A stretch of DNA of 64,000 nucleotides. It comes from Aquabacter cavernae. GTDB taxonomy: Bacteria; Pseudomonadota; Alphaproteobacteria; Rhizobiales; Xanthobacteraceae. Of this stretch, positions 34,491-45,000 are shown one piece after another. A model generated the notes under the pieces. It was given only the letters and a program-made list of their open reading frames with translations. It did no database searches and was not told the origin of the DNA. Every line of letters starts with the position of its first letter. Positions within the stretch are counted from its first letter, which is position 1. Location of the stretch: contig NZ_RWKV01000017.1 in the NCBI RefSeq assembly GCF_003993795.1, positions 1 through 64,000 of the forward strand. Direction: 5' to 3'. The translations under genes and the position numbers were made by a program.

Positions 34491-37370
34491 GTGATCCGGC
34501 TACAGGCCGGCCGAGCCACGTCCTATCCGAGCCACGTCCTGGGCGACCTCGCTCAGGGTCATCGACGAGCACCCGACCGCATGCCCCGGCTTCCGCGCAC
34601 CATTTCCGAACCGTTCCTCGGCACCCAACTGAAGGCCGACGTGCTGGAAATCGCGAAAGCCCATGCCGGGCGCGATGCCGAGCTGAAGCGGGCGGTGGTC
34701 ACCCATATCAAGCAGGCGCTGGCCGACGCGCGCAAGGAAGCCGAACGGCTGCTGCTGGAGGAAGGGTGCGGGCGCTGCTGCTCCCAGCGCCTCTCCGCCT
34801 TCGAGGATGCCATCATCGCCGCCGCCCATACGGTGGCCACCACCATCCTTTATCCCGTGGACAAGCCCTCGCGGGCCGAGCGCATGGCCATCGCCGCCGT
34901 GGGCGGCTACGGGCGCGGCATGCTGGCGCCGGGCTCGGATACGGACATCCTGTTCCTGCTGCCCTACAAGCAGACCGCCTGGGGCGAGAGCGTGGCCGAG
35001 GCCATCCTCTACATGCTGTGGGACATCGGCCTGAAGGTGGGCCATGCCACCCGCTCGGTTGAGGAATGCCTGCGGCAGGCGCGTGCGGACATCACCATCC
35101 GCACCTCCATCCTGGAAGCCCGCTTCCTGGTGGGCGAGAAGGACCTGTTCGACGAGCTGGAGCAGCGCTTCGACGCCGAGGTGGTGGAGGGCTCCGCCGC
35201 CGAATTCGTGGCCGCCAAGATGGCCGAGCGGGAGGAGCGCCTGCGCAAGGCGGGCCAGTCGCGCTATCTGGTCGAGCCCAATGTGAAGGACGGCAAGGGC
35301 GGCCTGCGCGACCTGCACACGCTGTTCTGGATCGCCAAATACGTCTACCGCGTGCGCTCCACGGGCGAACTGGTGGCCAAGGGCGTGTTCACCCGCGAGG
35401 AGGCGCGCCTCTTCACCCGCTGCGAGGATTTCCTCTGGTCGGTGCGCTGCCACCTGCACTTCCTCACCGGCCGCCCGGAGGAGCGCCTCTCCTTCGACGT
35501 GCAGCGGGAGATGGCCGAGCGGCTCGGCTATACGGAGCATCCCGGCCAGAAGGACGTGGAGCGCTTCATGAAGCACTATTTCCTGGTGGCGAAGGAGGTG
35601 GGCGACCTGACCGCCATCCTCTCCGCCGCGCTGGAAGCCCGCCACGACAAGCCGGTGCCGCGCCTCAAGGGCGTCATGGACCGGCTGCGCAAGGGTTCGG
35701 GCCGCACCCGCCTGAAGGACAGCCCCGACTTCGTCATCGACAATGACCGGCTGAACGTGGCGGATGACCAGGCCTTCGCCCGTGCGCCCATCAACCTCAT
35801 CCGCATGTTCCAGATCGCGGACAAGCGGAACCTCGCCTTCCATCCCGACGCCATCCGCCTCGCGGCGCGCTCGCTGTCGCTCATCGATTCGAGCCTGCGG
35901 GAGGATCCGGAGGCGAACCGCCTGTTCATGGACGTGCTGTGCTCGAAGAACGACCCCGAGCCGGTTCTGCGCCGCATGAACGAGGTGGGCGTTCTCGGCC
36001 GCTTCATCCCGGAATTCGGGCGCGTCGTGGCCATGATGCAGTTCAACATGTACCACCACTATACGGTGGACGAGCATCTGCTGCGCTGCATCGGCATCCT
36101 TCATGAGATCGAGCGCAAGACCAGCCCCGAGAACGGCCTCGCCAACGATCTGATGGGCACCATCAAGCAGCGCCACCTGCTCTATGTGGCCCTGCTGCTG
36201 CACGACATCGCCAAGGGACGGCCCGAGGACCATTCCATCGCCGGTGCGCGCATCGCCAAGCGCCTGTGCCCGCGCTTCGGCCTCTCGCCGGTGGAGACGG
36301 AGACCGTGGCCTGGCTGGTGGAGCAGCATCTGGTCATGTCCACCGTCGCCCAGTCGCGCGACCTGTCGGACCGCAAGACCATCGAGAATTTCGCGGCGGT
36401 CGCCCAGAATCTCGACCGCATGAAGCTGCTCACCATCATCACCACCGCCGACATCCGCGCCGTGGGGCCGGGCGTGTGGAACGGCTGGAAGGCCCAGCTT
36501 CTCAAGACCCTCTATTACGAGACCGAGCCGGTACTCACCGGCGGCTTCTCCGAGGTGGATCGCGGCAAGCGCGTCCAGGTGGCCCAGTCCCAGCTTCGCC
36601 ACGCGCTCACCGACTGGAGCGACGAAGGCTTCGCCGCCTATGCGGCGCGCCATTATCCGCCCTACTGGCTGCGTGTGGACCTGGACACCAAGCTGCGCCA
36701 CGCCCGCTTCATCGCCGAGACGGAGACGCAGGAGCGCACGCTGGCGACGCGGGCGGACCTGGAAGGCGCGCGCGGCATCACCGAGCTGACCGTCCTGGCG
36801 CCCGACCATCCCAAGCTGCTGGCGGTGATCGCCGGAGCCTGCGCGGCCACGGGCGCCAATATCGTGGACGCGCAGATCTCCACCACCACGGACGGGCTGG
36901 CGCTGGACACCATCGCGCTGCGCCGCGCCTTCGACCGGGACGAGGACGAAAGCCGCCGCGCCCAGCGCGTGTGCGACGCCATCGAGCGGGCGCTGGTGGG
37001 CGAGGTGCACCTGCCGGAAGTGATCGCCCGCAAGACCCCCAAGGGCCGCCGCACCTTCTCGGTGGAGCCCGAGGTGACGGTGAACAATTCCTGGTCGAAC
37101 CGCCATACGGTGGTGGAAGTCTCCGGCCTGGATCGGCCCGGCCTGCTGTTCGAGCTGACCACGACCCTGTCGCGGCTCAACCTCAACATCGCCTCGGCGC
37201 ATGTCGCCACTTTCGGCGAGCGGGCGGTGGACGTGTTCTACGTGACCGACCTCATGGGCGCGAAGATCACCAGCGCCGCCCGCCAGTCCGCCATCCGCCG
37301 GGCGCTCATCACCGTGTTCGAGGGCTCCTTCGACGAGGACGAGCCCGAGCGCCGGCTGGTGCGGGCCTGA
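34491..37370 (+). CDS. glnD: Bifunctional PII uridylyltransferase/uridylyl-removing enzyme
   Basis: This protein of up to 959 residues is the nitrogen sensor that uridylylates PII proteins at low glutamine and removes UMP at high glutamine. Domains in order: nucleotidyltransferase (GGYGRGMLAPGSDTD, about residues 138-152), a linker/GlnE-like helical part, an HD hydrolase (ALLLHDIAKGRPEDHS, about 560-575), and two ACT domains near 765 and 873 (VVEVSGLDRPGLLFELT). The frame opens at GTG 34491; ATG 34581 (MPRLPRTIS) is an alternative that would shorten a poorly conserved N terminus. The length is normal for Rhizobiales. Confidence 0.95.
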   Translation: MIRLQAGRATSYPSHVLGDLAQGHRRAPDRMPRLPRTISEPFLGTQLKADVLEIAKAHAGRDAELKRAVVTHIKQALADARKEAERLLLEEGCGRCCSQRLSAFEDAIIAAAHTVATTILYPVDKPSRAERMAIAAVGGYGRGMLAPGSDTDILFLLPYKQTAWGESVAEAILYMLWDIGLKVGHATRSVEECLRQARADITIRTSILEARFLVGEKDLFDELEQRFDAEVVEGSAAEFVAAKMAEREERLRKAGQSRYLVEPNVKDGKGGLRDLHTLFWIAKYVYRVRSTGELVAKGVFTREEARLFTRCEDFLWSVRCHLHFLTGRPEERLSFDVQREMAERLGYTEHPGQKDVERFMKHYFLVAKEVGDLTAILSAALEARHDKPVPRLKGVMDRLRKGSGRTRLKDSPDFVIDNDRLNVADDQAFARAPINLIRMFQIADKRNLAFHPDAIRLAARSLSLIDSSLREDPEANRLFMDVLCSKNDPEPVLRRMNEVGVLGRFIPEFGRVVAMMQFNMYHHYTVDEHLLRCIGILHEIERKTSPENGLANDLMGTIKQRHLLYVALLLHDIAKGRPEDHSIAGARIAKRLCPRFGLSPVETETVAWLVEQHLVMSTVAQSRDLSDRKTIENFAAVAQNLDRMKLLTIITTADIRAVGPGVWNGWKAQLLKTLYYETEPVLTGGFSEVDRGKRVQVAQSQLRHALTDWSDEGFAAYAARHYPPYWLRVDLDTKLRHARFIAETETQERTLATRADLEGARGITELTVLAPDHPKLLAVIAGACAATGANIVDAQISTTTDGLALDTIALRRAFDRDEDESRRAQRVCDAIERALVGEVHLPEVIARKTPKGRRTFSVEPEVTVNNSWSNRHTVVEVSGLDRPGLLFELTTTLSRLNLNIASAHVATFGERAVDVFYVTDLMGAKITSAARQSAIRRALITVFEGSFDEDEPERRLVRA

Positions 37371-37400
37371 GACGCGCCGCTCCCCTGGACGGCGCTCTTC

Positions 37401-37436
37401 CCCCTCCCCGACCCTCCCCCGCAAGCGGGAGAGGGA
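37401..37436. repeat. Single palindromic repeat arm
   Basis: CCCTCCCCCGCAAGCGGGAG and flanks match the dispersed palindromic family seen elsewhere in the window. It lies between glnD and the convergent GFA gene and may end both transcripts. Confidence 0.75.
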
Positions 37437-37487
37437 GCGCGGCGTGGCGCCGAACCTTTTGCCCCTCAAGAACTGATAGTTTTTTAG

Positions 37488-37916
37488 TTATCCGCCCGTC
37501 CAGCCCGGCGGGAGATCGCCCTCGAAGCGGGCGAGGCCGTCATCCGGCAGGGCGTACCAGGACGCCCGGCTCGACAGCCAGATATGGGCGGCGGGCCGCA
37601 TCTCTTCCGACTGGTCCAGGCTTGCGGTGGTCACGTCCAGCGTGCCGTCGGCGGCCTCCACTGAGGCATCCACGCGGAAGGTGAGCTGCGTGCCGCAATC
37701 GGCACAGAAATGCCGGGTCGCCCAGGGCGACGAGCGGAACGCAGCGGGCGTGCCGCGTGTCCAGCGCAGGGCCGCGACCGGAATGGTCGTCCACGTCACG
37801 AAGGCCGCCCCGGATGCGCGGCGGCACAGGCTGCAATGGCAGTGGCAGGAGACCACGGGCGGCGCATCCACACCATAGCGCACCGCCCCGCACAGGCATC
37901 CACCCGTGAGGGACAT
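37488..37916 (-). CDS. GFA/CENP-V-type zinc-binding protein
   Basis: This 142-residue protein has the full set of zinc cysteines of the glutathione-dependent formaldehyde-activating (GFA/CENP-V) fold: Cys7 and Cys9 (GGCLCGAVRY), Cys24/26/28/31 (CHCHCSLCRRASGAAF), and Cys71/74 (FCADCGTQLTF). The family is largely of unknown activity. Its start lies two bases after the stop of the TIGR03032 gene, so it is the last gene of the adhesin operon. There is no signal peptide, so it is cytoplasmic. Confidence 0.9.
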   Translation of the reverse strand: MSLTGGCLCGAVRYGVDAPPVVSCHCHCSLCRRASGAAFVTWTTIPVAALRWTRGTPAAFRSSPWATRHFCADCGTQLTFRVDASVEAADGTLDVTTASLDQSEEMRPAAHIWLSSRASWYALPDDGLARFEGDLPPGWTGG

Positions 37917-37918
37917 GG

Positions 37919-39031
37919 TCAGGCCCAGCCGGGCTCGTCGAGGGAGCGCTCGGGCGCCTCGATGGAGAGGAGATTGGCCAGGTCCGGCCCCTGGAGCGGA
38001 GCCGCCATGGGACAGGTGACGCCCGGCATGACCGTCACGTCGAACAATTCGCGGATCCCGCCCTCCAGCCGGATCCACTCCACCACATCGCCGGTCTGCA
38101 GATTGATGATCTGCACGCCGCACCAGGGCTGTCCGCCGCGCCCGGCGATCTCGTCCTCGATGGGCAGGCCCTTGAAATTCAGGTTGCGCGGCAGGGACAA
38201 GGTGACGATGGCGTGCCCGTCATGGAAGGCGAGGCCGCGCATGAAGCCGGGGCAGAAGGCGATGTCCGTCTTCGCGCCGGTCGCGGGGTCCACGCGCACG
38301 ATATAGCCGCGCCCGGAATCCAGCACATAGACCGAGCCGTTATGGACGCGCGGCGAATGGGGCATGGAGAAGCCGTCCGCCAGGATCGCGTCGTCATCCA
38401 CCCGGATCAGCACGCCGCCGCCCGCCTTGCTGTCGCGCCAGCCATCCACCACGTCGGTGCGGCCCACGGCGGTGACATAGCGCACCTTGCCGTCCTCCAG
38501 GCCCAGGCCGTTGAGGTGGCAGCGATCCTCCGCCGCGAGGCGGCTGACGAATTTCGGCTTCCAGAGCGGCTTGAAGCTGTGGGTGAGGCTGAAGGTGGCG
38601 AGGCAGGAGAATTTGGTGTTCACGAACACCACGCGCCCGCTCGCCTCCACCGCGACCTCATGGGCATCCACGTCGCCGGTGATGCGCGCGGTGCGCGGCA
38701 TGTAGAGCGCGTCGAAACTCTCGTTCGCCCGCTCGTGCGGGGCGAGCACGTTCTCCAGCCGCCAGACCTGCACCATGGAGGCGAGGAACAGGCGGCCGGG
38801 CTCGTACCACAGCCCCATCGCGCGCTCGAAATCGCGCTGGTGGAAGGAGAGCGAGCCATTCGGCAGGCGGCCGATCAGGAAGAGCTGCCCGGTCTGGTAG
38901 GACGAGAAGGCAAGGCTCACCTGATGCTGCGCGAGCCAGCTTGAAAAGCCGCGCGAGCAGGTGATGTCGGTGGTCTGCGGGGCCGGCGGAGGCGCTTCCG
39001 CCGCCGGCTCCAGGGTCTCCAAAGCACTCAT
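37919..39031 (-). CDS. TIGR03032-family protein (predicted beta-propeller)
   Basis: This 370-residue protein contains the conserved blocks of TIGR03032: SWLAQHQVSLAFSSYQTGQL, MGLWYE, PRTARITGDVDAHEVAV, FVNTKFSCLAT, EDRCHLNGLGLEDGKVRYVT, GWRDSKAGGGVL, MPHSPRVHNGSVYVLDSG and FCPGFMRGLAF. Function is unknown; the repeated strands suggest a propeller. It has no signal peptide. Its ATG overlaps the adhesin stop by one base (TGATG), strong evidence of translational coupling to the autotransporter, so a role in adhesin biogenesis or modification is possible (inference). Confidence 0.88.
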   Translation of the reverse strand: MSALETLEPAAEAPPPAPQTTDITCSRGFSSWLAQHQVSLAFSSYQTGQLFLIGRLPNGSLSFHQRDFERAMGLWYEPGRLFLASMVQVWRLENVLAPHERANESFDALYMPRTARITGDVDAHEVAVEASGRVVFVNTKFSCLATFSLTHSFKPLWKPKFVSRLAAEDRCHLNGLGLEDGKVRYVTAVGRTDVVDGWRDSKAGGGVLIRVDDDAILADGFSMPHSPRVHNGSVYVLDSGRGYIVRVDPATGAKTDIAFCPGFMRGLAFHDGHAIVTLSLPRNLNFKGLPIEDEIAGRGGQPWCGVQIINLQTGDVVEWIRLEGGIRELFDVTVMPGVTCPMAAPLQGPDLANLLSIEAPERSLDEPGWA

Positions 39032-42000
39032 CAGAAGTGCACCGCAAATCGGGCCATGCCAGCCTGGGAGGTGTAGTTGTCGCCCAGGCTCAAGCCGTAG
39101 TCGAGCTTGAATTCCCAGCGGTTCGGCAACAGCGCCTGGAAGCCGATGTCGAAGTTCGCCAGCGTGCTCGGCATGTAGGTGACCGTGTCGAACGTGCCGG
39201 TGCCGAGCGGCGCCCCGAGGAGGGCGGCCGTGGTGGTCCAGCTGTCGTTGGTGGAGAACGACATGCCCGCCGTCACATAAGGCCGCAGCACCGTGCCGCT
39301 CTCCATCACATAGCGCGTGCCCCATTCGAGGGCCGGCGAGACGATGAAGGTGGTCTGGTCGCTGCCATAGACCAGCAGCTCGGCGCCGCTGAACCCGTTT
39401 TCCACATAGCTCGGCGCGTTCACGTAGGACACGTCGAAGTCCACATAGGGCCTCAGGTAGAAGTCCTTGAACGGCATGTCATAGGCCATGCGGAAGCGGC
39501 CGGTGACATTGTAGGTGTCCGAGGAGGAGGACGGGGTCGTGCCCATGCTCACGATGGTGCGGGTGCTGTCCGCATTCATCCAGCCGAAGTCGGCGGCAAG
39601 GGCGAACAGCCACGGCCCGTTCTGGTATTTGAGCGCGGCGCTCACGTCGAAGCCGGAGGCCGACGTCCAGCTGCTATTGCCCGCGCCCGTGGTCCAGGCT
39701 TCCTGATAGGCCACCGAGAAGGCGGTGAACCAGTTGGGCGCCACCTGCACCTGCACGCCGGTCTGGGCGGTGAGGGTGTCGGTGCTGAAGCCCTGGTTCT
39801 CAGCCGTGGAGGTCTGGGTGGTCCGCCCGAAGATCATGCGGGCCCAGGCGCACTGGTCCTCCACCACCAGCATGGTGCCCTCGGCGAAGACCGGGCAGCT
39901 CATGGTGCGGTTCAGCACCGCGCGGCTCTCGGAGGTGCGGGTGGAGGCGGTCGCCCCCAGCAGTTCCGGCGAGAGGTCGTTCAGGGTGTCCTGGTAGATC
40001 GCCTGGGTCGAGGAGGACCCGGCGAGCGAGGAGAAGACCTGATTGGTGGAGGTGCTGCCGCCCGCATTCCAGGCCGACTGGAGGTGGGCCGCGGTGGCCT
40101 GCTGGTTCGCCGAGAGCGTGACCCCGCTCGGCGTGAAGTTCGCCTGCGGCGTCACGGTGGAGCCCCACCCGCCGCCGGAGATCTGCTGCAGGCCGCCCTG
40201 CCAGGCATAGATGATGGAATTGTCGGTGTAGGTCGCCGAATTGATCAGTTCCGGCGAGGTCAGATAGGTGAGCGTCACGTTGGGCGCCATGGACAGCGGG
40301 TTCACGAACACGCTGCCCGAGACCGAGGCCGTGCCGGTCACCGTGATCAGGTCCGCCTTGGCATTCATCAGGTCCACGTCGATGGCGATGGTGCCCGCGG
40401 CGGAATTGTTCAGCAGGCCGGTAATGGCCGTGGTGCCGATCTTGCCCGTACCGAGGGGCGCCAGCGTGCCGTTATTGTTCAGCAGGCCGCCGTTCAGCTG
40501 AACCACGCTGCCGGCATTGAACAGGCCGCCCGCCTGGTTGGTGAAGCCGTTATTGCCCAGGCCGAGATCCACGCTGCCGGTAACGGTGCCCGAATTGATC
40601 ACACCGTCATCGGCGGCGCCGGCCAGGACGGCCATGCCGCCGAGGCCGCTCACCAGTCCGCCGGAGGCCACCCAGATGGCGTTGCCATTGCCGCCGGAGA
40701 GGGTGATGCCCGCCCCCTGCGCGCCCGTGCCGCCGATCACCGAGGCGCCGGAATTCACGTTGATGGTGATGGTGTTGGCACCCGTGCCGCCGAGGCTGGC
40801 GGCGAAGATGCCCGGCGCGTTCTCGCCCGAGGCCGAGACCGTGCCGTTGACGGCCACATTGATGATGCCGCCGGTGCCGGTGCCGCCCGCCGACCCGACG
40901 CCGGTGCCGCCCGAGGTCTGGATGGTGCCGCCGCCGCCGCCGATGGACTGGATGTTCACCGCCGCCGCCCGCGCGCCGCTGGTGCTCACCGTGCCGTTGA
41001 TCATGGCGGTGATGATGCCGCCGTTTCCGTCGCCGCCGCCCGCGCCCACGCTGGTATGGGTGGTGTCGAGGATGGTGCTGGCCATGTCGCCGGCAATGCC
41101 GCCGCCGCCGCCGATGGACTGGAGGAACACGCCGTTGGCGCCCGCGCCGTTGGTCTGCACGGTGCCGTCCACGGTGGCGGTCACCGCCGCGCCGTCGCCG
41201 CCGCTGCCGCCGCCCGCGCCGCCGAAGGAGAGGCCGAGCAGTGCGTCGGACGAGGTGGTGGCCACCTTGCCGCCGCCGCCGCCGATGGACTGCGCGAGAA
41301 TGCCATGGGCATTGCGGCCGGTGGTGGAGATCAGGCCGCCCTGGGCGACCGTGACCGCGACCGTGTTGCCGTCATTGCCGCTGCCTCCGCTGCCCCCGAT
41401 GGTGACGCCCACCGAGGCCTTGCCGTTGGAGTCGGAGGAGGTGGCGAGCATGTTGCCGCCGCCGCCGCCGATGGACTGGGCGAGCACGCCGTCCGCATTG
41501 GCGCCGGCCGTGGAGACGGTGCCGTTGACGGTCACCCCCACCTGGCCGGCCACATTGCCCCAGCCGCCGCTGCCGCCCAGTGTGACCGCACCCGTGACGG
41601 TGCCGCCATTGGAGCTGGAGGCCACCGCCGAGGCCCGGCCGCCGCCGCCGCCGATGGACTGGGCCGCGATGCCGGCGGACGCCTCGCCATAGGTGGAGAT
41701 GGTGCCGCTCTGGGCCACGGTGACGAGGCCGCCCGCCCCGCCCGTGCCCCCGGTGCCGCCGAGGCTGAGGGCGAGCGCGAGGTCGCTCTTGTCGTCATTG
41801 CCGATGGAATTGGTGAAGGCCGCATTGCCGCCGCCGCCGCCCACGGACTGGGCGAGCACGCCGTCCGCGCCGTGCCCATGGGTGACGATGGTGTTGGCCA
41901 CCGTCACCTGGACGGTGTAGCCGCTGCCGCCATTGCCGCCCGTGCCGCCGAGCGAGCCGGACAGGGCCACCTTGGACGACCCCGCCGAGCCGGACGACGT

Positions 42001-45000
42001 CGCCCCGCCCTTGCCGCCGCCGCCGCCGATGGACTGCGCCACGACGCCTGCGGATTCATGGCCCGTGGTGGAGATGATGCCGCCGCTGCCCGCACTATCA
42101 TTGATGGTGACGGCGCCGCCATTGGCGCCCGTGCCGCCGGTGCCGCCCAGGGACAGGCCCAGCGAGACATCGCTGCCGCTCGCCCCGTCCGCCTTGCCGT
42201 TGCCCGCGCCACCCGCGCCGCCGCCGCCGCCGATGGACTGGGCGAGCACGCCGTCCGAAAGGGCGCCGGTGGTGGCAATCTTGACGTTCTGCTGCGTGTT
42301 CAGGTCCACCTGGACCACGCCGCCCTGGCCACCCTGGCCGCCGGTGCCGCCGAGATCGGCGCCGAGCGCGATCTTGCCGGTGACCGCATTGTTGGTGGCC
42401 CCCGCCGTGCCGCCGCCGCCGCCCACGGACTGGGCGAGAACCGCTGTCGCATTATGGCCGGACGTGTAGATGGACCCGCCGAGCTTCACCTGCACGCCGC
42501 CGCCCAGGGAACCCTGGCCGCCGGTGCCGCCCAACCCGAAGGTGAGGGTCACCTTGCCGCCGTCGCCGCTGTCATGGGTGGCCCCGGCATTGCCGCCGCC
42601 GCCGCCCAGGGACTGGGCGAGGATGCCCACGCCGAACGCGCCCTTGGTGGTGAGGACGCCCTCATTCTGGACGGAGACCTCCCCGCCCACGCCGCCCGCG
42701 CCGCCGCTGCCGCCGAGCGAGGCAGAGATGTTGGCGTCGGCCTTGGTGTCGGCCGCCCGGCCGCTCGCCAGCGCCGCGTTGCCGCCGCTGCCGCCGATGG
42801 ACTGGGCGAGGATCGCCGCCGAATGGGCGCCCGTGGTGTGGATGGTCCCCGCATTATTGATCTGGACCGCGCCGCCCTGGGCGCCGCCGCCGCCGGAGCC
42901 GCCCAGCGATGCGCTGACCGCCACCACGCCCGTGCCGCCGGTGGTGGAGGCCGATGCGCCGCCGCGTCCGCCGCCGCCGCCGATGGACTGCGCCACGAGG
43001 CCGTTGGCATGGTCGCCCGTGGTGGAGATGATGGTGGTCGCGCTGCTCCCGGCATTCCCGATGATGACCTGGCCGCCCTGGCCGCCCTGGCCGCCGGTTC
43101 CGCCCAGCGTCACGTCCAGCGAGCCGCCCTGGCCACTGGCGCCGTCCGCCTTGCCGTTGCCGGAGGAGGCATTGCCGCCGCCGCCGCCGATGGACTGCGC
43201 CAGCACCGCGTCCGCCCCCACGCCGGACGTGGTGATGACGGAATTGGCCGCGCCGCCCAGCTGCACCAGCACGTTGCTGCCATTGCCGGCCGCGCCGCCG
43301 CCGCCGCCCATGGAGCCGCCCACGGCGATCTTGCTGGTGGCCGCATTGTTGGAGCTGCCGCCGGACCCGCCACCGCCGCCGATGGACTGGGCGAGGATGG
43401 CGGCGGCGTGGGCACCGGACGTGCCGATGCTGCCGCGCATCATCACCTCGACCTCGCCGCCGGACGTGCCGTCTCCGCCCGCGCCGCCAAGGCCGAGCGA
43501 GACGCCCACCTTGCCGCCCGTGGCGCTTTCCTGGCTCGCCGCCGCATTGCCGCCGCCGCCGCCGACCGACTGCGCCAGGATGCCCACGGACGAGGCGCCC
43601 TCGGTGACGATGGTGGACGCCACCGTCACCTGGACCGTGCCGCCGGCACCGCCGACGCCGCCCGCGCCACCGAGCGTGGCGGAGACGTTGGCATCGGCCT
43701 TGGAATCGTCCGCCGCCGTGCTGGCCGTGCTGGCATTGCCGCCGCCGCCGCCGATGGACTGGGCGAGGATGCCGCTGGAATGGTTGCCCACCGTCTTGAT
43801 GTTGCCGCCGGTGATCAGCTGGACAGTGTTGCCCGAGCCGCCCGCCCCGCCGGTGCCGCCGAGCGTCGCGGACACGTTCGCCACGCCGCTGCCGTCCGTG
43901 GCGCTGGAGGAGGCGCCGCCGCGCCCGCCGCCGCCGCCGATGGACTGGGCCACGAGGCCGCTCGACATGACGCCGGTGGTGTAGATGGTCGCGCCCTGGC
44001 CGGGCTGCGTGCCGTTGATGAGATTGACCGCGCCGCCATTGCCGCCGAAGCCGCCGGCGCCGCCCATGCTGAGCGCCACGCCCACGCCGCTATTGCCGGC
44101 GCCCGCCGCCTTGCTGGACGCGGACGAGGCATTGCCGCCGCCGCCGCCCACGGACTGGGCCAGGACCGCGTCCGCGTGGCTGCCGCTGGTGGAGATCTGG
44201 ATGGGCGTGTTGCCCTGCGCCGCGATGGTCACCTGCACGTCGCCGCCCGAGCCGCCGCCACCGCCCACGCCCGACAGGGTCGCGCCGACGCCGATCTTGC
44301 TGGAGGCGCTGTCGGAGGCGCTGCCCGAATGGCCGCCGCCGCCGCCGATGGACTGGGCGAGGATGGCGATGCCGCCCGCACCTGCGGTCTGGATGCTGCC
44401 GAAATTATCGACGCGCACGCCGCCGCCATTGCCGCCTTCGCCGCCCGAGCCGGACAGGCCGAAGCTGACGCTCACCTTGCCGCCGTTGGACGTGTCCGCC
44501 GAGCCGCCCGCGACACCGCCGCCGCCGCCCACCGACTGGGCGAGGATGCCCAGCGACTGGTCGCCGGAAACCGTGATGGTGCCGTCATTCACGACGTTGA
44601 CGTTGCCGCCCACGGTGCCCGCGCCGCCGGAGCCGCCCAGCGAGGCGCTGATATTGTAGGACGCGCCCGCGCCCTTCGCGGCTACGTTGCCGCCCTTGCC
44701 GCCGCCGCCGCCCACCGACTGGGCGAGGATGGCGTTGGCATGCGCGCCGGCCGTGGTGATGAGCCCGTTGTTCGTCACGTTCACCGTGCCGCCCACCCCG
44801 CCCACGCCACCGGAGCCGCCCAGGCTCGCCGAGAGGGAGACGCTCTCATTGCCGGAGGCATGGTCGTCCGCGCCCGCCGAGCTGCCGGTGCCGCCGCCGC
44901 CGCCGATGGACTGGGCGAGGATGGCATCCGACAGCGTGCCGAGGGTGGAGATGGTGCCGCTGGTGGTGACCGTGACATTGCCCCCCTCGCCGCCCGCGCC

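Noticed and set aside
34500-37469. A 989-codon frame antisense to glnD
   Set aside because: It is the reverse complement of a well-supported GlnD with all domains; the shadow has no recognisable domain and runs into a palindromic repeat.
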